64,000 nt of DNA, from positions 62,001-126,000 of the forward strand of contig QLIY01000225.1 in the NCBI GenBank assembly GCA_003260075.1, read 5' to 3'. This DNA comes from Phallusia mammillata. Taxonomy: Eukaryota; Chordata; Ascidiacea; Phlebobranchia; Ascidiidae. The stretch's first letter is position 1. Every line of letters starts with the position of its first letter. Both the position numbers and the translations under genes were made by a program. Below, in pieces: positions 1 to 15,400 of this stretch. The notes beneath the pieces were generated by a model. The model saw nothing but the letters and a program-made list of their open reading frames with translations, was not told where the DNA came from and searched no databases.

Positions 1-34
1 ATGGCTGCGTCCGCATGAGGTCACGTGCACATAC

Positions 35-465
35 CTCGTCCAATCACACGGTCGATCTTTATCTTAGACACTTCGATCTCACGGGCGATTTCTTTCACTC
101 CTTTGTGTGGGTCTCTGTAATCCACATATGTCTTGCGCGCATTTCGACCTAAAAATCGGATAAAATTAATCCCTGAAAACCGCGCCTAGGTGTCATGTAT
201 TGGTATCAAATACCAAGGCATCAAAACGAAATTAAAATGTACTGACCACCCATGCTGCTCGAGAATTCATCTCTAACGATAAGTTGTTCGTTGTCAGGTA
301 GCTTGGAACGTGCGCGGATATCAGCTTCTTTGAGAAGGCGAAGTTTTCGTCTTCGCATAATACATAGCACTGCTGCTATGGCAATAAGGGCGACGGCTGC
401 TACAATAATGATGATTAGAATTGTGCTGCTTCCTTCAGAAACAATCGTCTCCCCAGTTCCGGCTT
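35..465 (-). CDS. Eph-A exons 13-14: transmembrane helix and juxtamembrane segment
   Basis: Exon 13 (247-465) encodes an extracellular stub, a strongly hydrophobic helix (TILIIIIVAAVALIAIAAVL) and a basic stop-transfer segment (MRRRKLR), followed by a long cytoplasmic linker. Exon 14 (35-148) encodes KTYVDYRDPHKGVKEIAREI and ends at the kinase glycine loop. The tyrosines in this segment are the regulatory juxtamembrane sites of Eph receptors. The linker to the TM helix is in the same exon as the helix here, whereas Eph-B carries it on a separate small exon (28968-29059). The exon 14 donor at 35 leaves the kinase in unseen sequence. Confidence 0.92.
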
Positions 466-3400
466 CTGCACAAACATATAGCGAAAAGTTACATTTAATA
501 GGTTTTATAATAATTAAAATAAAGAGATGAGATAGCTCAGTATTAAACACAAATTTGTAGAATGTTTCGCCTTTTTAATGTGTCACAAACCACTGAGCTT
601 TTGTCTTAAAACAGTCTTAAGCTTTAAAGCGCAATGCAGATGTTTTTCGGATACTGCGTACTTTCCACTCACGACTGTGCGCATTAACGTCGGATCAAGT
701 CGGTGCTGTACCGGCGTAGCGGTTTCATAATTTCTACCATAGACTTCTGTGTACTCACCCTCAAGCGTTGTATAAGAGAGAGGTTGACTGAACTGGCCAA
801 AACCAGCGGAAGTACGCGCTCGAATTTTGACCACATACGTCTCACCACTTGCCAATCCTTCAATAGTAACGTTATGTGACGCAATCTGAAAAGTTCAAAA
901 AGTCAACATAAGGTCAAAGTCTAACACATTCAGTTATGGTGATCAATTAAGACGTGATTCAATTGAGAGATTGTCACAAGATTGTCACGTGCTTACCTGC
1001 TTCTTTATAGGAGCAGAAATTTCACCCGATTTCTCAACAGGGGCAGCCTGAACTTCGTAGTCTAAGATGAGTCCGTTGGGTTTAGTGGGAGGGGCCCATT
1101 GTATGGTAAGGCTAGTTTTACCACTTGCCACCAAAACGAGGTTGTTCACCACAGAAGGAACTAAAGATAGCGAATTTTATGTTAATTGATCGTGTATTGT
1201 AAAATTGAAATTACATGGTGTTATACTATTATTTATAAAATTGTTGGTGATTAAAGGTACAATTTTGCCGAAAAGTCTATAAACAGACATACTAAGCCAA
1301 GGACGGAGACAATAGTTTTGTTCCAAAACAAATCAAAATTTCCATAAAATACCTGCTTCACTGGTTGCGAACTCGATGCTCTGGTAAGCTGGTGCGGTGC
1401 TGGATTCTGACGTCACGCCGTTAAGTGATGTCACCTACACAAAATAAACGCATAAAGTGGTGACACCTGATAATTTGATTAGCCACGAACCTACGTTATA
1501 GAGAATACAACACCTAACAGGCGATAATTTGTCAACTTAACGGCGAAAGCAATGACGAAAAGGCCTTTGCTGAGCGGTTCTACCAGGTTTTGTGACAAAT
1601 GATATAAGTTGATGCAATGTACGGACAATGGTCACACTGAAGCTTAAAACTGAGGTATAAACCACGAATGACGACTTAAAAAGTGTCCTTTGTCTCAAAA
1701 TTGCAGCATACAGCAGGCACTTGAGGTTTATTGCGCCGCTGGCAGTTAAATGTGCGTAGGTTATGATTTGGCCACTTGTACGCCGAGAAACGGATTAAAT
1801 CTGCCGCTAGAAAAAAAATATGAGTCGTGATTCTGTAAATCAAGTTTATAGAGTATTTGGCACAAAACAAGATTAATATCGCAGCTGACTGACAAAATCA
1901 GATCGACTCAAAAGATAACCAAATTGCGAATTGATTGTTTAAATCGATTGGAAAAGGAACCGAATCTCTAAACTGCGATGGATTTCACACAAAGAAGGGT
2001 CAACACACCCTTTATTACACAAAACCAAACAAATCAGTATCTGCTGTTTATCGTGTGAAAATCAATACCTTATCCCACACTCTAACAACAAGTCGCAATG
2101 TAACGTTACATACATATCGGAAACCACCGGTAGTTTTTTGTTAAGCCCTACATCACATCATCACCGATTCATAGTCGCAGTGCATGAGACAGGCTTTGGG
2201 TGACTTGTTAACATTTCAAGTGCCCGGTTGACTCACAACAACGCAACTGTGGAAAGGGCTGGGTCGAGGATTAACCACACATGTCGCACAGTACCAACTC
2301 TTCGATAACTGGGGGGCGCAAGCTAAACTTACTGTGATGACGTAATAGGAGAAAGGATCCAAGTCTGCGATAGCCAGTGACGTCTGGGTGAGGTGTTTCG
2401 GGCGAGCTGGTGTGTAGTCAACCGTGTCCGGGCAGGGTACACAGTCTCTCTTTTGTGATTTACATTGTTGGCATGTGACACTAAAACATAACAAAAACAT
2501 GTTTAATTGCAGCCGTATGATCAAAATGTTTGTAACTGGTAGTTGTCATGTCGGTTAATTGGAATAAAAAATCCCTGTTCGTTATTTCACGGCGTACATA
2601 TTGGCTCCGCTTACGGGGAATTACAGACCAATGACAAAGCGTGACTTTGGCGACGTCGGTCAAACAGCCTCAGGATATGATATTATTATATTGCGACGAC
2701 AGCTCAAGAAAAAGAAACGCAAATTCCGCGGCAGTCACACACAAAGCCGTAGTTAATATTTCATGTAGAGAAAAGTGCTACAGGCCAATCTGCGTCGTTA
2801 GGGAAATGTGAGATTTCGGGGGGCTTATCAGCGTCTGAAATAGCAGCTTGGTTGGGACTTCTTTAAAACCACGCAGTCTACTGGTTTAACCCTTTGGACT
2901 CGGCATCAATATTTCAACGCCCCACGAAGTGTGCTAATTGTATATAGGCCTAAAATAACAAATAGCGTTTGAACTTCTGAACCTAAAGTGTCTGTCTAGT
3001 GAAAAAAGTGTTCAGGGTAGTTTCGTTTCGAGCTTTGCGAGTTAACTAAACACACGGATTTCCTACCCCAGCAGTGGAAAAACAGTCTAATACCTTGAAA
3101 ACTGAAAATCACAAAAATTCACCTGTAGTACAAGTCATCCCTTTTACCGCTGGAGGCAGGCTCTGACCACCGAAGTGAAACGGAACACTTGTCGACGACA
3201 TAAGTGACATTCTGGGGCTTCGATGGAGGTTCTAAAAACAAAAAAAACACAATTTTAACCGACATTGCCATTTGGTTTTATAATCAGCCCAAAAGCAAGA
3301 GCATTAGGCACAAGCAAGTGGCTTGAATGTGTTTGGGGGTCACGTGGTTCCCACGCAACCACCCTTGACCCTTCGGCCGACTCGGTGGGTTTGCAACAAC

Positions 3401-6400
3401 AACTTTGCGGTAAGTCTGTTTTGACCTGGGCCTGAGAGGCGAGATCAGGTGCGATACGGTTAATCCCAATCTATACAAACGCAATGTTATCGTTGGGCTT
3501 GTTCTGATCGCACCGCATCGCAAGGCTATTATAGAAGTGAAATTGTCCGCTACTGGCCATTACGACTTTGTTTACTTTTAAAATTAGGGGCGCAATCATT
3601 GTATTGAGTTCCAACAGTTGGGTGCAAGTAAAATTGCGAATTCCATTAGGTCACGCCCTTTAAAAGCGGTGTGTGGGTTTTTCACGTGTAACTGTGCCGC
3701 TCGCCATTAGCACTGACTTCTACTGCCATTAACAACCCGATAGCCTTGTCTAGTCAAACTTTATAGCTGGTTGTAAAGGTAAATCAGTACAATCCACCCC
3801 TCCAGTTTTACCGTATTTTACACAACAAAATACAAACAGTGATAAAATGCGTGTGTCACATTTTGAAAAAGATACCGGGTACTTAAACCAGGCACAGACA
3901 TTAATGGAAAAGCCGGCAGGTACCATTAGCAGCAGGCTGAACCTTGACGCAATGTGTGCTATATAAAGCTACAGTCGAATTTTGGATCGTATGGATAGAG
4001 CCCCACCCTTCATACTATTTCCTGACAAGCTCCAAACACGGGCGATGTTTGTTCGCTTGGAGGCCAGAAAGTCAAATAGTCGCACTTGATGGATGTGTTG
4101 GATTGCGTGAGATCAAAGCTGGGCTTGTTTTGACGCGGATACGAATGCCAGAACGCGCGTGGACCGGCCTACAAGGCACGCAATGCAAATATAAATGTGC
4201 ACTTCGGCACATTAAGTATCCTTTATACTTCAGTGACTGCAAATTCATAACGCATGTAAGCTTCAATGCCTTTTTAACATACCGAACATCATACTCCACC
4301 TATACATTTACGTTTAGTTTTAGTGCATTGTTTGTTTCCAACAATATATGTGAAAAACTCCCAGCCTTTACAGAGCAAACATTTGTCCATTTTTATCCTC
4401 GTATGTGCGTTACGACGCGAGAGACATCACGTCGAAATATTTGTGTTTGAGTTATTCTGCCTGGGTCGTGTCATTCTGAGTCGTAAAACACGGAATCGCG
4501 CAATCCCGAAAGCGCTTAGGCAAATATTCGCATTCCTTAAGCCACCTAGAACAATCAAAGCTCAGATATGGAACATGAGATGCAAGAGGAAAACTGGAAA
4601 GGTTGGCCGATTGTAAATTCTCGTTACAGTAAATTCAGTCGCATGGAGCATTGCGTCATGTCAAATTCGTTGGAGATGTACAAACAAAGAACATTTGACG
4701 TTTGGACGGACGTAAAACTTTTACGAAGGTTTAGGTAATGTACGTCTTACATACCCAGTAAAATGGAGGGAATAAAAACCGCTTCTGTTTTTCCAAAACA
4801 CATGTAGGGAAGAATAAATAAAATATTTACTTTAAACGCTATCTCCGTACTACAAGCCCATACAACTTGGGCAATAAAACGGATCGAGTACAAAAGAGAC
4901 GTACACCCACGCTTTACATATTGAACTTTACCGTGATGCGATGAGACGACAGTTTACATGATGTGATGATGCTTTTCAAAACGTATTTACCATATACCAG
5001 TGTTTACAAAAGCCAGTCTGTTTTAAACACGACCTGCAAGGGGGCGAGGTTTTACCACAGAACGCGGCTTTTACGAGACAATGCGATTTTCCGCTGAATT
5101 ATAACGCAGGCGTGACAAGGCGCCTTGCCACGATGTAATTAGTGCGGCGCTGGAGGCAGCATCAGAGCCGGGTAAATAGAAGTGAGGTTTCCGCTCGTCA
5201 ACTTGTAACCTGCTGCCAATGTCGCGAGGAAATATTCGAGGATGACGCACCGGTGTGAGCTGTCAAACCAATTCTATGTCAACTTACGATTTAGCTGCAG
5301 TGGTACATGCAGAAAGGTAACACCTGTCCGAAAATATTTTGGGGATTTACATACCCGAGCAATAGGCTTTCCTGTGATAACTCGCGTTAACCTCGGGTTA
5401 TCGGCTAAGATTTGTTAAACATGTTTATTTAGCAGGGGAGAGTAACAAGTTGGTGTAGAGCTATAGGCTGTGTTAAAACAACACAAGAAATCGTTTGAAT
5501 CCACCGGTTTTACAGACTTAAGAACTACATCCAGGACGGATCCCTTAACACAGCAGAACAAGTTTGGGTAGTTTGTTTATCCATACGAGTTATTCCGTTC
5601 CGTCGCCCGCGCACAGCGCCACCGCATTTCTCGAACTTAATGACCCGTGAAACGGTTAGGGTCACGTGACTAATCAGTCTTTGGCAACGCGCCATACAAA
5701 CATCCCCAAAAAGCGTTTGCGGAACTTTCATCGTTTGCGTTCGCTATCGACATTCTGACAACCGACATCGGTATTTTTCAATGCCCCCTAGGTGCGGTTG
5801 CCCGCTGTCTATTTTAGACAATACGGACAAGGCGTCAGATGTTCTTTTAAGTACCTGATTTCGCAATCGAGTTTACAACGTTCCTGGGCAACAGCGCACG
5901 TTGACGAAACAGTTTGCGCCCTAGTGTGTACAGATCATGTGCACGCTTTACACAGACTTCGGTTGCTGGTCAACTTGATCTTCGGGTTAACACCATTAAG
6001 GAATGAAATCGTTGCTGGTCACATACCAGGTCAATTTTCAAGTGAAGTGGCGGTTGAAACGTTAAGAATTCCCCAGGTAGTCACAGACATAAGATCAAAC
6101 AGGCGCTTTGCGGAATATTAACCCCTATAAATTATTGTAATAGGCGTTGTGCGCTCATAAAAGTCAATCCCAGCGCCTGACAATGCGGACAAGACGATGG
6201 GTCATTGAAAGTTCAGAAGTCGCTGAGTGGAACATCGCCGGTCAAATCACTGAACAATATCGCCTTAACGCCGCGGTTGGTCATTTACCAAGCGACCAAA
6301 CCGAATACACAATAGCGTGCTTTGTTAGTAACAGATGGGAACGGATGTATGTGCGCGTGCTGAAGTCTCATATTTCTCAACGCGCACATTCCAAAGTGGC

Positions 6401-9400
6401 TTTCACTTTTGTATGTGTTTGATTTTCTCAATTCTCGTTGTCGCAATATATCCAGCATCTAAAATTATTCGGTTTATCAGGATAGTCTTGGCATTAGCTC
6501 TGGGGATCGGGTTCGCAAATAATGTGATGCGAGTTTGAGATAAACGAAGCTCTATACGAGGGGATGATGACGTAACCCGTCTAAGCCTGATTGACAGGTT
6601 CCTCGCTTTGCAAACCATAAACTGCATCCTTGTCTGGCAGACTTTGATACCTAACCCTGGGGACAAAATAAATTTTCAGCGAGTTTGTGGCTAAGAGGGC
6701 GTGTGCGTGAGAGCGCGGTGTTTTCTTGTGTATTTCGTCCAAAGCAAAACCATAATCGAGCAGTAAATTGGCAAGCAATGATGCACAGCTATTGGCAAAA
6801 TCAGTGCGTTTGAATTCCCTGGCACGCGCAATTAATCAGCGTATCAAGTTATTTGAATCAACAGTGCAACAAGAATACTTTTTATATCCGATCAGACCAC
6901 AAAACATACATTCCATATACCATTTTACCTTAGGCTAACGTTTCATACAGTTGTTTGCTTACTAACGTCCCTGGCATATTTCACAACAACGAGGCCTCTC
7001 CGAAGCATATTGTGTTTGTTTTGGTAAGCGCTCGCGAGTATTATAAGCATTGTTGTGACAAACTGGAATGCCGCACTTTGTTTGGATAGCCGTCGTCGAT
7101 AGGCTGACTTTGCAGACGAGACTGATTCTGCTGATAAGCGATACAACTATGGCAAATATTATAGGGGGAAAGTATAAAGCAAATTGGCGTTATCGAAGTC
7201 CAAACATATTCCACTCCTTTGCAATCAAACCAAAAGCCGATAGAGTATTTTACCACGTAGCAGTTTAGGAAACTTAACAGGGTGGGTTATAATTGTACGC
7301 ATACAATGAGCGGTTTGGCTGAGCAATCAATAAACATTATTTGCGAAACTGTTTGCACTTGACAATACAATTATGATGTACAAAAGTCACAAAGGGCAAA
7401 ACGCCACACGGGTGGTAATTAAGTTTGGCCTAACATAGAAACCCGCCGCTTGTTTATGGATTAGTGGGCGCAGAATGAGCCGAAATTTCGCCACGCCTGC
7501 CATGTGAAAGGTTTTAAAGCACGCACCTTTTGTGAACACCGGATAACTCATTTACATCGTCATTGACTGTTACACATAATTGCGGTTGTCTGTTTTTCTA
7601 TTACAAGGGTTGGCACTTATGCTCTTTAACGCTGTAGCTGTGTTAGAGAGTAAAAACGAACGTTGCTATTCCAAAAGCGAAATGGGAGCATGATTTAGCA
7701 AAAACAACGGTGGAATATATGTTCAATTGTTTAACAACGGAAGTGAAATGATGTTGTGTCATTTTGAGTCCACCCTTAACTATGGTTGGACATATTCAAA
7801 ATATGCTGTTTAGTCACGAACTCTATGGCACTCGACAGACTTTCGCTTTTGCCAACAAAAGACCGGCCCGAGTGAGCTATTCATCAAGTCCCGACCAAAC
7901 AGATTAAGTTGCGTTTTTTTCAGCTTTCGTCACCTTACACCAGTTCACCTAGGGACCGTACCTGCTCTGTACGATGCTTCCAGGGGTTTATCGAGTGACA
8001 TAACAAAAGCGTGGAATGCCGAGAACGCTGGCAAAGGCAAAAATAGCTAAACTGGGAAATCGATCCGACCCCCGGTCTACAGGAGGCTAAACGTCTTACA
8101 TTAAACCCTAACCTGTTAATCGCATCGCAATTTGCCATTTGAGGTAGTTACGATTTTATTTTCGCACTTGGTTATTATATGTTAGTTAACCACAAGTGTC
8201 CGCCTTTACTGGAATGTAATTAGACAAGACCTTTCCGCCAGGGAAGACGGACTCGGGAAACGCACTGGAAGTGATGGTTTAAAGGTCAAAGTTCGTTTTC
8301 GTTGTTTCGTAGTGGCATGTTTTGTGTGAAAACTGGGTAAATGGCAAATCTAGTGTTTCGAAGAGTCTGATTACCACCGGAAAACCACACAGGGATTTTG
8401 TGGCTACCATCACGTTACGTTTTTTGCTTGTACAAAAACAAGTCGGAGAGTGCGCATGTTTCACATTTTTTCAAGAAAAAAAAGCAGGCAAAATAGTTTA
8501 AATTGTTTAAAAGAGGATTAAGTTTAGTTTTGCAACATAGAATGTCAAGATTGAAGTTTTCATTCCTTTAACAGGTTTATTCCATTTAAAAATCAATGCA
8601 GAACAACAGATTTCGATTTTATTGACTAATATCTGTCGATATCATCAATTTCACAAACTGTCTCTAATTGAAGATGCGTGTGCAACCATTTTTGCCCTGC
8701 CTTTGTACCACAAAATAACCAATAAAAAACACCACTTACGAAAACAGGGTTGGTCCAAGCTGTCGGAAGGAGCTCTGAAATATCCATGTTTACAGACACA
8801 AAAAGTTGATCTGGGTGCGTTCGAGAGGCTGGAATTTGGACATGGCGAACAAGGATGGTTGCCGGCTGCGGACTTGTAATATCCGACAGGACAAGCTGTA
8901 ACGGCATGAGATTTGTCAGTTTACTTGTTGTCAACGTTATAAAAATCAGAAATACCCAAATTATGCTATGTATTTTATCCACCAAAGTAAAGTACATTTT
9001 ATTTATCCCATCGAACACAAAGAGCGAACAATTTTTCAACGTTTAAAATACTTTTTGTGCTAAATTCACGTTTAAATGTATGTTGCCACCCATCCAAGTC
9101 TCGTTTAGCGTACATTCCGCGTTGACTGACTGTGTAAGCTGAATACACACAAATTGCGCAAGACTTTTCCTGTAAGTTCTGCGCTAGCATGAAAGTGTGC
9201 GACTTGGCCACTTCACTGATAAAACAAGTTGTTCTATTTGTGTTTCCGAAGGGAAAATGACCCGTGATAGAATTAAAAAACGCTAGTCACAGTTTTAAAG
9301 TTGCTTTGAAGGTACGGAAGACGTTGGGAAAACCAGATGCCGTGAAGATTTTTCAAGTTCTACTTGAGAGAACGAAAGAACACTCGATATAACTCGCTGA

Positions 9401-12400
9401 TTTCATAGTTTAACCTTGTGGTGAGGCCGCAGACGATTTTACGGCACGTAAAGAATGTGTTGAAACTGTATTTGTCGCCTGTAAGTGCTCCTCAGTAATT
9501 GCGACATGGTTGCGTCATTTCACCATACAAGGCATGGGCAGTAGTGATTCGCGAAACCTTTGATTTCGTAACGTTTTCTTAATCCTTGAAATAACTTGGG
9601 CGAAATAGCTAGCTTAGGAAACAACAGTTGACAAATTCACACGCCACAAAATTCAGTAATTGGGTCGCGGCTCGTGGGATGCAACAAAGCGTATCGGTTT
9701 GGTGAAGCCGTGAAAATGTTACACAAAATACGAATTTCCAAACCAACAACAACTCGAGAAATGACGCGGAACCGTTTGGGGCTGGGACGCTCGCATGCCA
9801 TTCAAGCAGCTGCTACATGTGCTTCCTACCTGCTGTTGTGGCTGTAAAAACCGCCCACGCTGCTAACAAACGCAGAGGCGAAGGGAAACCGATAAGGTTC
9901 CGTTAAGTTTTAGGTCACGGGCACAGCTACCACAATCGACAATTCGGATACTCATCATTGTGGATTGAGGCGAGGATATAAAACGCCATATTGTTTGATC
10001 AAAGGGTCGACTTCCATTTTGTTCGCAAATTCTTGTCTGATAGCATGATACACACCGAATAAAAATTATGGTTTTGGCAACTTTTTGACGAATTTTTTAC
10101 CATGTGCTATGGATATTTAAAACTGACAGAAGTGTGGTTTGGAGAGCGATAAAAGTTTTTTCATTGTAGTTAAATTAATTCAGGTGATATTAATATAGGA
10201 TGTGGACAAAATTCATATATTAATCTGTCGTGTGAATAACGACGGAGCGGGTCACGCTTCGGTCAATTAGCCACTTTACTGATAATTACACGTTGGAATT
10301 TGCTAATCCATTCATAAAGTCGCCGTAACTTTCGTGGGAGCGAATGTCGTCCGGCGTTATTTTGAGTATTCACGGCCCTGAGGGAGGACACCAATCAATC
10401 CTATCTTATAGCGCAAATTGATTATCAGCAAAAAATGACCAGTCAGCCGGTGTAGGGAGATTGCACACAGCGAAACAGGAGAATTACGTATTGGGCCACA
10501 ATGTTGACCGAAATGACTGTGGAACATTGGATTATACTGTGGCGAGAAATCGATTCTAAAAGACACACTGGTGTTTTTCACACACCACATTTTTGGCAAA
10601 TACGCAGTCTCATCGTAGACATACGTATGCGAAAAACCGCAACTTCGATATATGTTCCACACCTTTAAGCCATTTACACTGCCTCAAAGCGTTCGATAAA
10701 TCCCGCTCGCGTGCTACAAAACGTTTGGGTTGAATACAGCGGTTTGCGTAATTGACATGTGAGGAACAGGTGCGATGGTTTGTTTGATCCATGAACCGAA
10801 TGCCATTTGAGAGAGCACGCAATAAGGCACACGGATTAAAGAAATTGGACCATTCATTGTGGAAAAGCCCCAGTGCTGACCCACTCCTAATTGGGGAGCC
10901 TCTATTTTTACATGGCACAAGATTGAATAGTGGACCTCCCGCAAACAGCATTGAGTACATGCCAATTTGCTATGATTGGTCACCAAATTTGCACCTTTGT
11001 TTCGGAACAGTTCGATATCATACACCTGCACAAGCAGCGATCACCGAGAGTGAAGCCAAAATGCAGACGATTTACTCAACTTTGCAGCGCTAGGGTCGCG
11101 AAAAGCAAAACCCACTAATCTCCCATTGTTGTTTAATGCAAGATCTGCCAACCCTGACACAACAGTGCGATAAGGCGTGAGATAATGCCCTCCATTACAG
11201 GACTTTCATTGCACACCGCACCGTAAGTGGCTTTGGCGCAAACCTCGTCCCGTGATAACAAATTCCATTGTCTGGCTGTCAAGTTCATTCGAATGCAACC
11301 TCACGTTTTTCGCCCGCGAATCTTTGCCAAAATCAAGACTTGTCAACGCTGATTTCACAACCCACTGACGATTTAAATTCCACTGTTTTAACAAACCCTT
11401 GACGTCATTTCATAGTTCGCACGAATTACGGTTGTTCATTTGTAGAAACCTGTTATTTTCAACATAGCTCACATTCCGTAATCCAGGTCAAAATTAAGTC
11501 AACATAACGTTGTATTCTCGTGAATATAGTAAAGTTCTACAGATTGCACAAGCGCTTGGCAATTAACATTCCAATAAAATGCCATCGCCAAAACCACTTA
11601 CGAGTTCGGGCGTTCCGCAATGTTCTTGCGAATCTAATCAGCTTCTTTTAATGCCATTGTTAAACGTGGATTTGTAAAACATACAACTTTCCAATTTCGT
11701 GCAGACATGACCACGCTCGACTGCCATTAACTTGCGGGTTGTAATTACGAAACTGTTAAAATTACAGAATGTTCAAGACTCAAATCGAAGCGTTTCATCA
11801 CTGTCACAATGGTTTACGTGAACGCGACTGCTTGTTTGTCGTTGGCAGTCGGCAAGATCCGGAGTATTACTCGCAGCCAATCAGCGACCTTGTCAAATCT
11901 CACAGGTGGCCCCTGACTCCCTTGATATAAAAGGTCAGCCATTGTGTAGTGCTGTGCCTATACGTACTGCAGGACTACTGTTACCTGTTCATCGGTCACA
12001 GTGATTACGTAAAGTATATTTAACGACGCTGATCAGAGTCGTAAAAATATATGACACCAAATGCGTTGGAAAATTTCCTAAAGTTTCACAAGTTTTTCGT
12101 CATTTTTAAACGTCGTTTCAATTTATTGATCCGCTTGATGACGCATTACGGGCTTTCACCTTAGCGCCGCGGTATAGCTCAAGTCAATAAACGCCCAAAA
12201 CACGCCAATTTCGACCTGTCAGTCATGATTGACTGGGTCAAGACCGAATGCAACAAGACTGCTTAAACTGCTACATTATTTCTGCCGACTTGTGGCACAA
12301 ATTGAAAGTTTCCAGGTAAAAAGCGAATTACAGACAAGCGTCACCTATTTTCATCTCTACAGTAAACATACTTTCTGTAGTCTAGTTCCGAAAACGGGCG

Positions 12401-15400
12401 CGACATATTAAGGATATTGTAGTTCGGTTGGCGACAGGAAGGAAAGTGTGGAACTAGATTATACAAATTTGGACAAGAGTAAGGCGCGCTCTCACATAGT
12501 TACACTCCACACCTGTCGTCGGAAAATTAACAGAGCAATGTGCGGCGCGAGTCAATATTTGTAGGTCGGTATAATTTGAGGAAATGGTGCGCATTGGAGA
12601 TTATTAAAAACGACTTGAGCGGCCAAGAGAAATTACACATTCTTATCGAGCAAGTTTTCTGCAAATGTTTTACTGGTTTTGGTGCACTGCAACTGAATAT
12701 TGCAGTCCAATGAATTTGAAATAACAACCCACAATCCAGTATGGCACAAAAGTCAACATTTACTCATGTAATCTGCATGTCGATAAGCACAGGTTAGCTT
12801 GTAATTTTACAGTGAATTTAAGAGCGAGCGCCCTACGACTCAAAATATTGTTTCGGCTAAACCGAGTTGGAAAGATTTCAAAACTCGCTTTCGCAGAGGT
12901 AAAGGCGATTCAACAGACGAACGGAAAGCAAACTTTCATGACCCCATTTGGGCCTGTCTAGGGGTCAAAAAACAATTCTGAAACGCAAGGCTTTCTACAT
13001 CGGCAACAGTGCCAAAATTTAGCTGGTCATAAATCCTTGTAGGGTAGAATACTATAAGACCGACAGGACTATGGAAGGATGCCATACATTCTATTAAATT
13101 ACCTTGGCAAGCTGTGGAGTCGCTGGATGGTTCGTAACCGGCCCTGCACTGGCATGCACCAGTTGGCACAGTCCAATCTCCGTTGCTGTTGCATCGGTAT
13201 TTCGGCACTGAAGCGTAAACGTAAGTTCGTTAGCAACAAAGTTTGCATATAATACATCAGTATAACAGTATAGGAAAATGTTAAACCTTCGTTGTTCTTG
13301 TAGACTGCGTTTGAAACACATTTTCCATCAACAGAGACTAATGAGGCAACCTCGCCACCAGCAACAGTTTTGGGAAAGTAGGCAAGATTGTGCGTGGTTT
13401 CGGGACAGAAGTTGTAGTACAGCTTCACACTCATAATTGACATGCAGGCGCCTTGGTCCTGTGCTGCTATATAAAGTCCGCGTCTGGTAGAAAATAAATT
13501 ATAATTAATTAGACCAAAAAAACAGGAAAATTAAATCCACAGAAATACCTTTTCAAAGGACCGATAACCAAAGTTTTCCTATTTATTCCATTCGGGCCAG
13601 CATCGGCTGATTCAAATCTTTCTCCTGCAGCGACGGTGTCAATTTTTATGTATGGATTTTCCCTCCATGGTGGGAAAGTGCTTGATGCAACATTAGACGA
13701 GGATGGATAGTAAAAGAGGGTGAATGTTTCACGGCATTTTGGGCATTTCATCACCGAAAACTCTATGTCGATGTAGATACGTTTTGCGGACCTAAAATCA
13801 AACAGTAAGATTTAAATTGTCGACAAATAAACATAAAATCAAGTTGTATTCCAGCAACAATTTCTCTGTGTTCTGTCAGTAACAGGATTGGTTGTTAAAA
13901 CGCGAATCAATAGTCCTTACGACGTCATTACGTCGTTGAATGAGTGTGTTTTCGTGAACAAAAGTAAATAGGTATCCCGCGCATGAAAAGCCTCAAGTAT
14001 TTACAGACAAAGGGGCTGTTTAAAATTACCCTGTGGTGCGAGTTTGTAGCCTTCCGTTAATGACAACATCAAAGCGGAAAACTGTTTACGACAAAATCGC
14101 TAAGTTTATACGTTTTATCATCGTCACATTTACGTGGGAATTTTGAACTTGAAGAACTTGTAGATCGTGCGATATTAATGAAACTTCATAAATGGAATGT
14201 TAAAGACCTGACGCTCAAACTAATTTCAAACATACCAGCGTGAGGCAGTGACAGTTTCAAATTATTGCAAAGGCGAAAGTGGTGAGAAAAGTCGTACTGG
14301 AGCCTTTGAAATAGTGACTAACCATGGCAACAGAAATTGTCAAGGGGCCACATCATGCTCTTACGCAACAAAACCTTCTCTTTATAACTGACGCCCAGAT
14401 CCGATATGTAAGGGAAAACTGTCTAACTATCTCTTTGGCAAACAATGATTCACCGGTAGCGGCGCCAAATTTCAATGAAGTTTCTAGCGATATATTCAAA
14501 GTATTTTTGCTTACTTTGCATCGATAAACGGCGATCTCGCCCAGTTGTTGCCGTGTTCTTCTGTGTTACAAACTTGATGATAACGTATCGTGCTCTTGTC
14601 GACGTCCAAACCACTGAGTTCCTCCCACTGAAAAGCAGTCAGTCTTGTATTAATGTTTATTTTTGTGACACTGTGCAGTAATATGTGATGTGGACCGTTA
14701 AGCTGCTTATAGCGTATCTCGGATGCAAATCTTGCAACGTTAAGCCAATTTGGCCAAAGGTCTACGCAACTGTTACCAGTACCGCACAGTCCCACGGCAC
14801 AGCGCAAGCAACAGCAGCTTGGTGCACGAAATGGCACGCAGTGGTACGCTGCGTCAATTCAAGTTCGTTAGGGATTATCGGCAGTCGCCACAACGAGGCA
14901 CATTTCGCACATTAGCTTCGTTTGCGCGATCAATTAGAGCTGTCACTTTTAATTGAGCTCCATGGACGCGCCTACTCGCTTTTTTCGCAACGTCAATTGA
15001 CGATATTTGAAGATGGCCAATTCGCACACGTAAGATTCCAGATAACGTGAAATGCGTTGTTGGCGAGTTTTATTTGGATAAGGCGCGTCAGAGCCCAACG
15101 TCATACACAAAACAGCGCGAAACCGTCGTTTTGCTACGTAACTGAACTCTGATATTGCGAAATTTTGCGTGTAGAGAAAGTACACTTTGCGAAAACTTCA
15201 CCCAAATCCGGACACCGGATATAAACGCGGTGTTAGCACACTCGTAATAAGCTCATATCACAAAAACTTGACTCTGCCAACGGTGACGTATTTTTCTCGC
15301 GTCCTAAAAATGCGACTTTAAATGAATTGAACAACAGGTGTCTTTTCACAGGGCGTGATTATCTGTACCCTGGGTGGTAATTTCCGATTATATGCTTGGC

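Noticed and set aside
3944..4450. 168-codon plus-strand open frame in an Eph-A intron
   Set aside because: No recognisable domain, overlapping frames on the other strand, and no splice or initiation context; chance frame.
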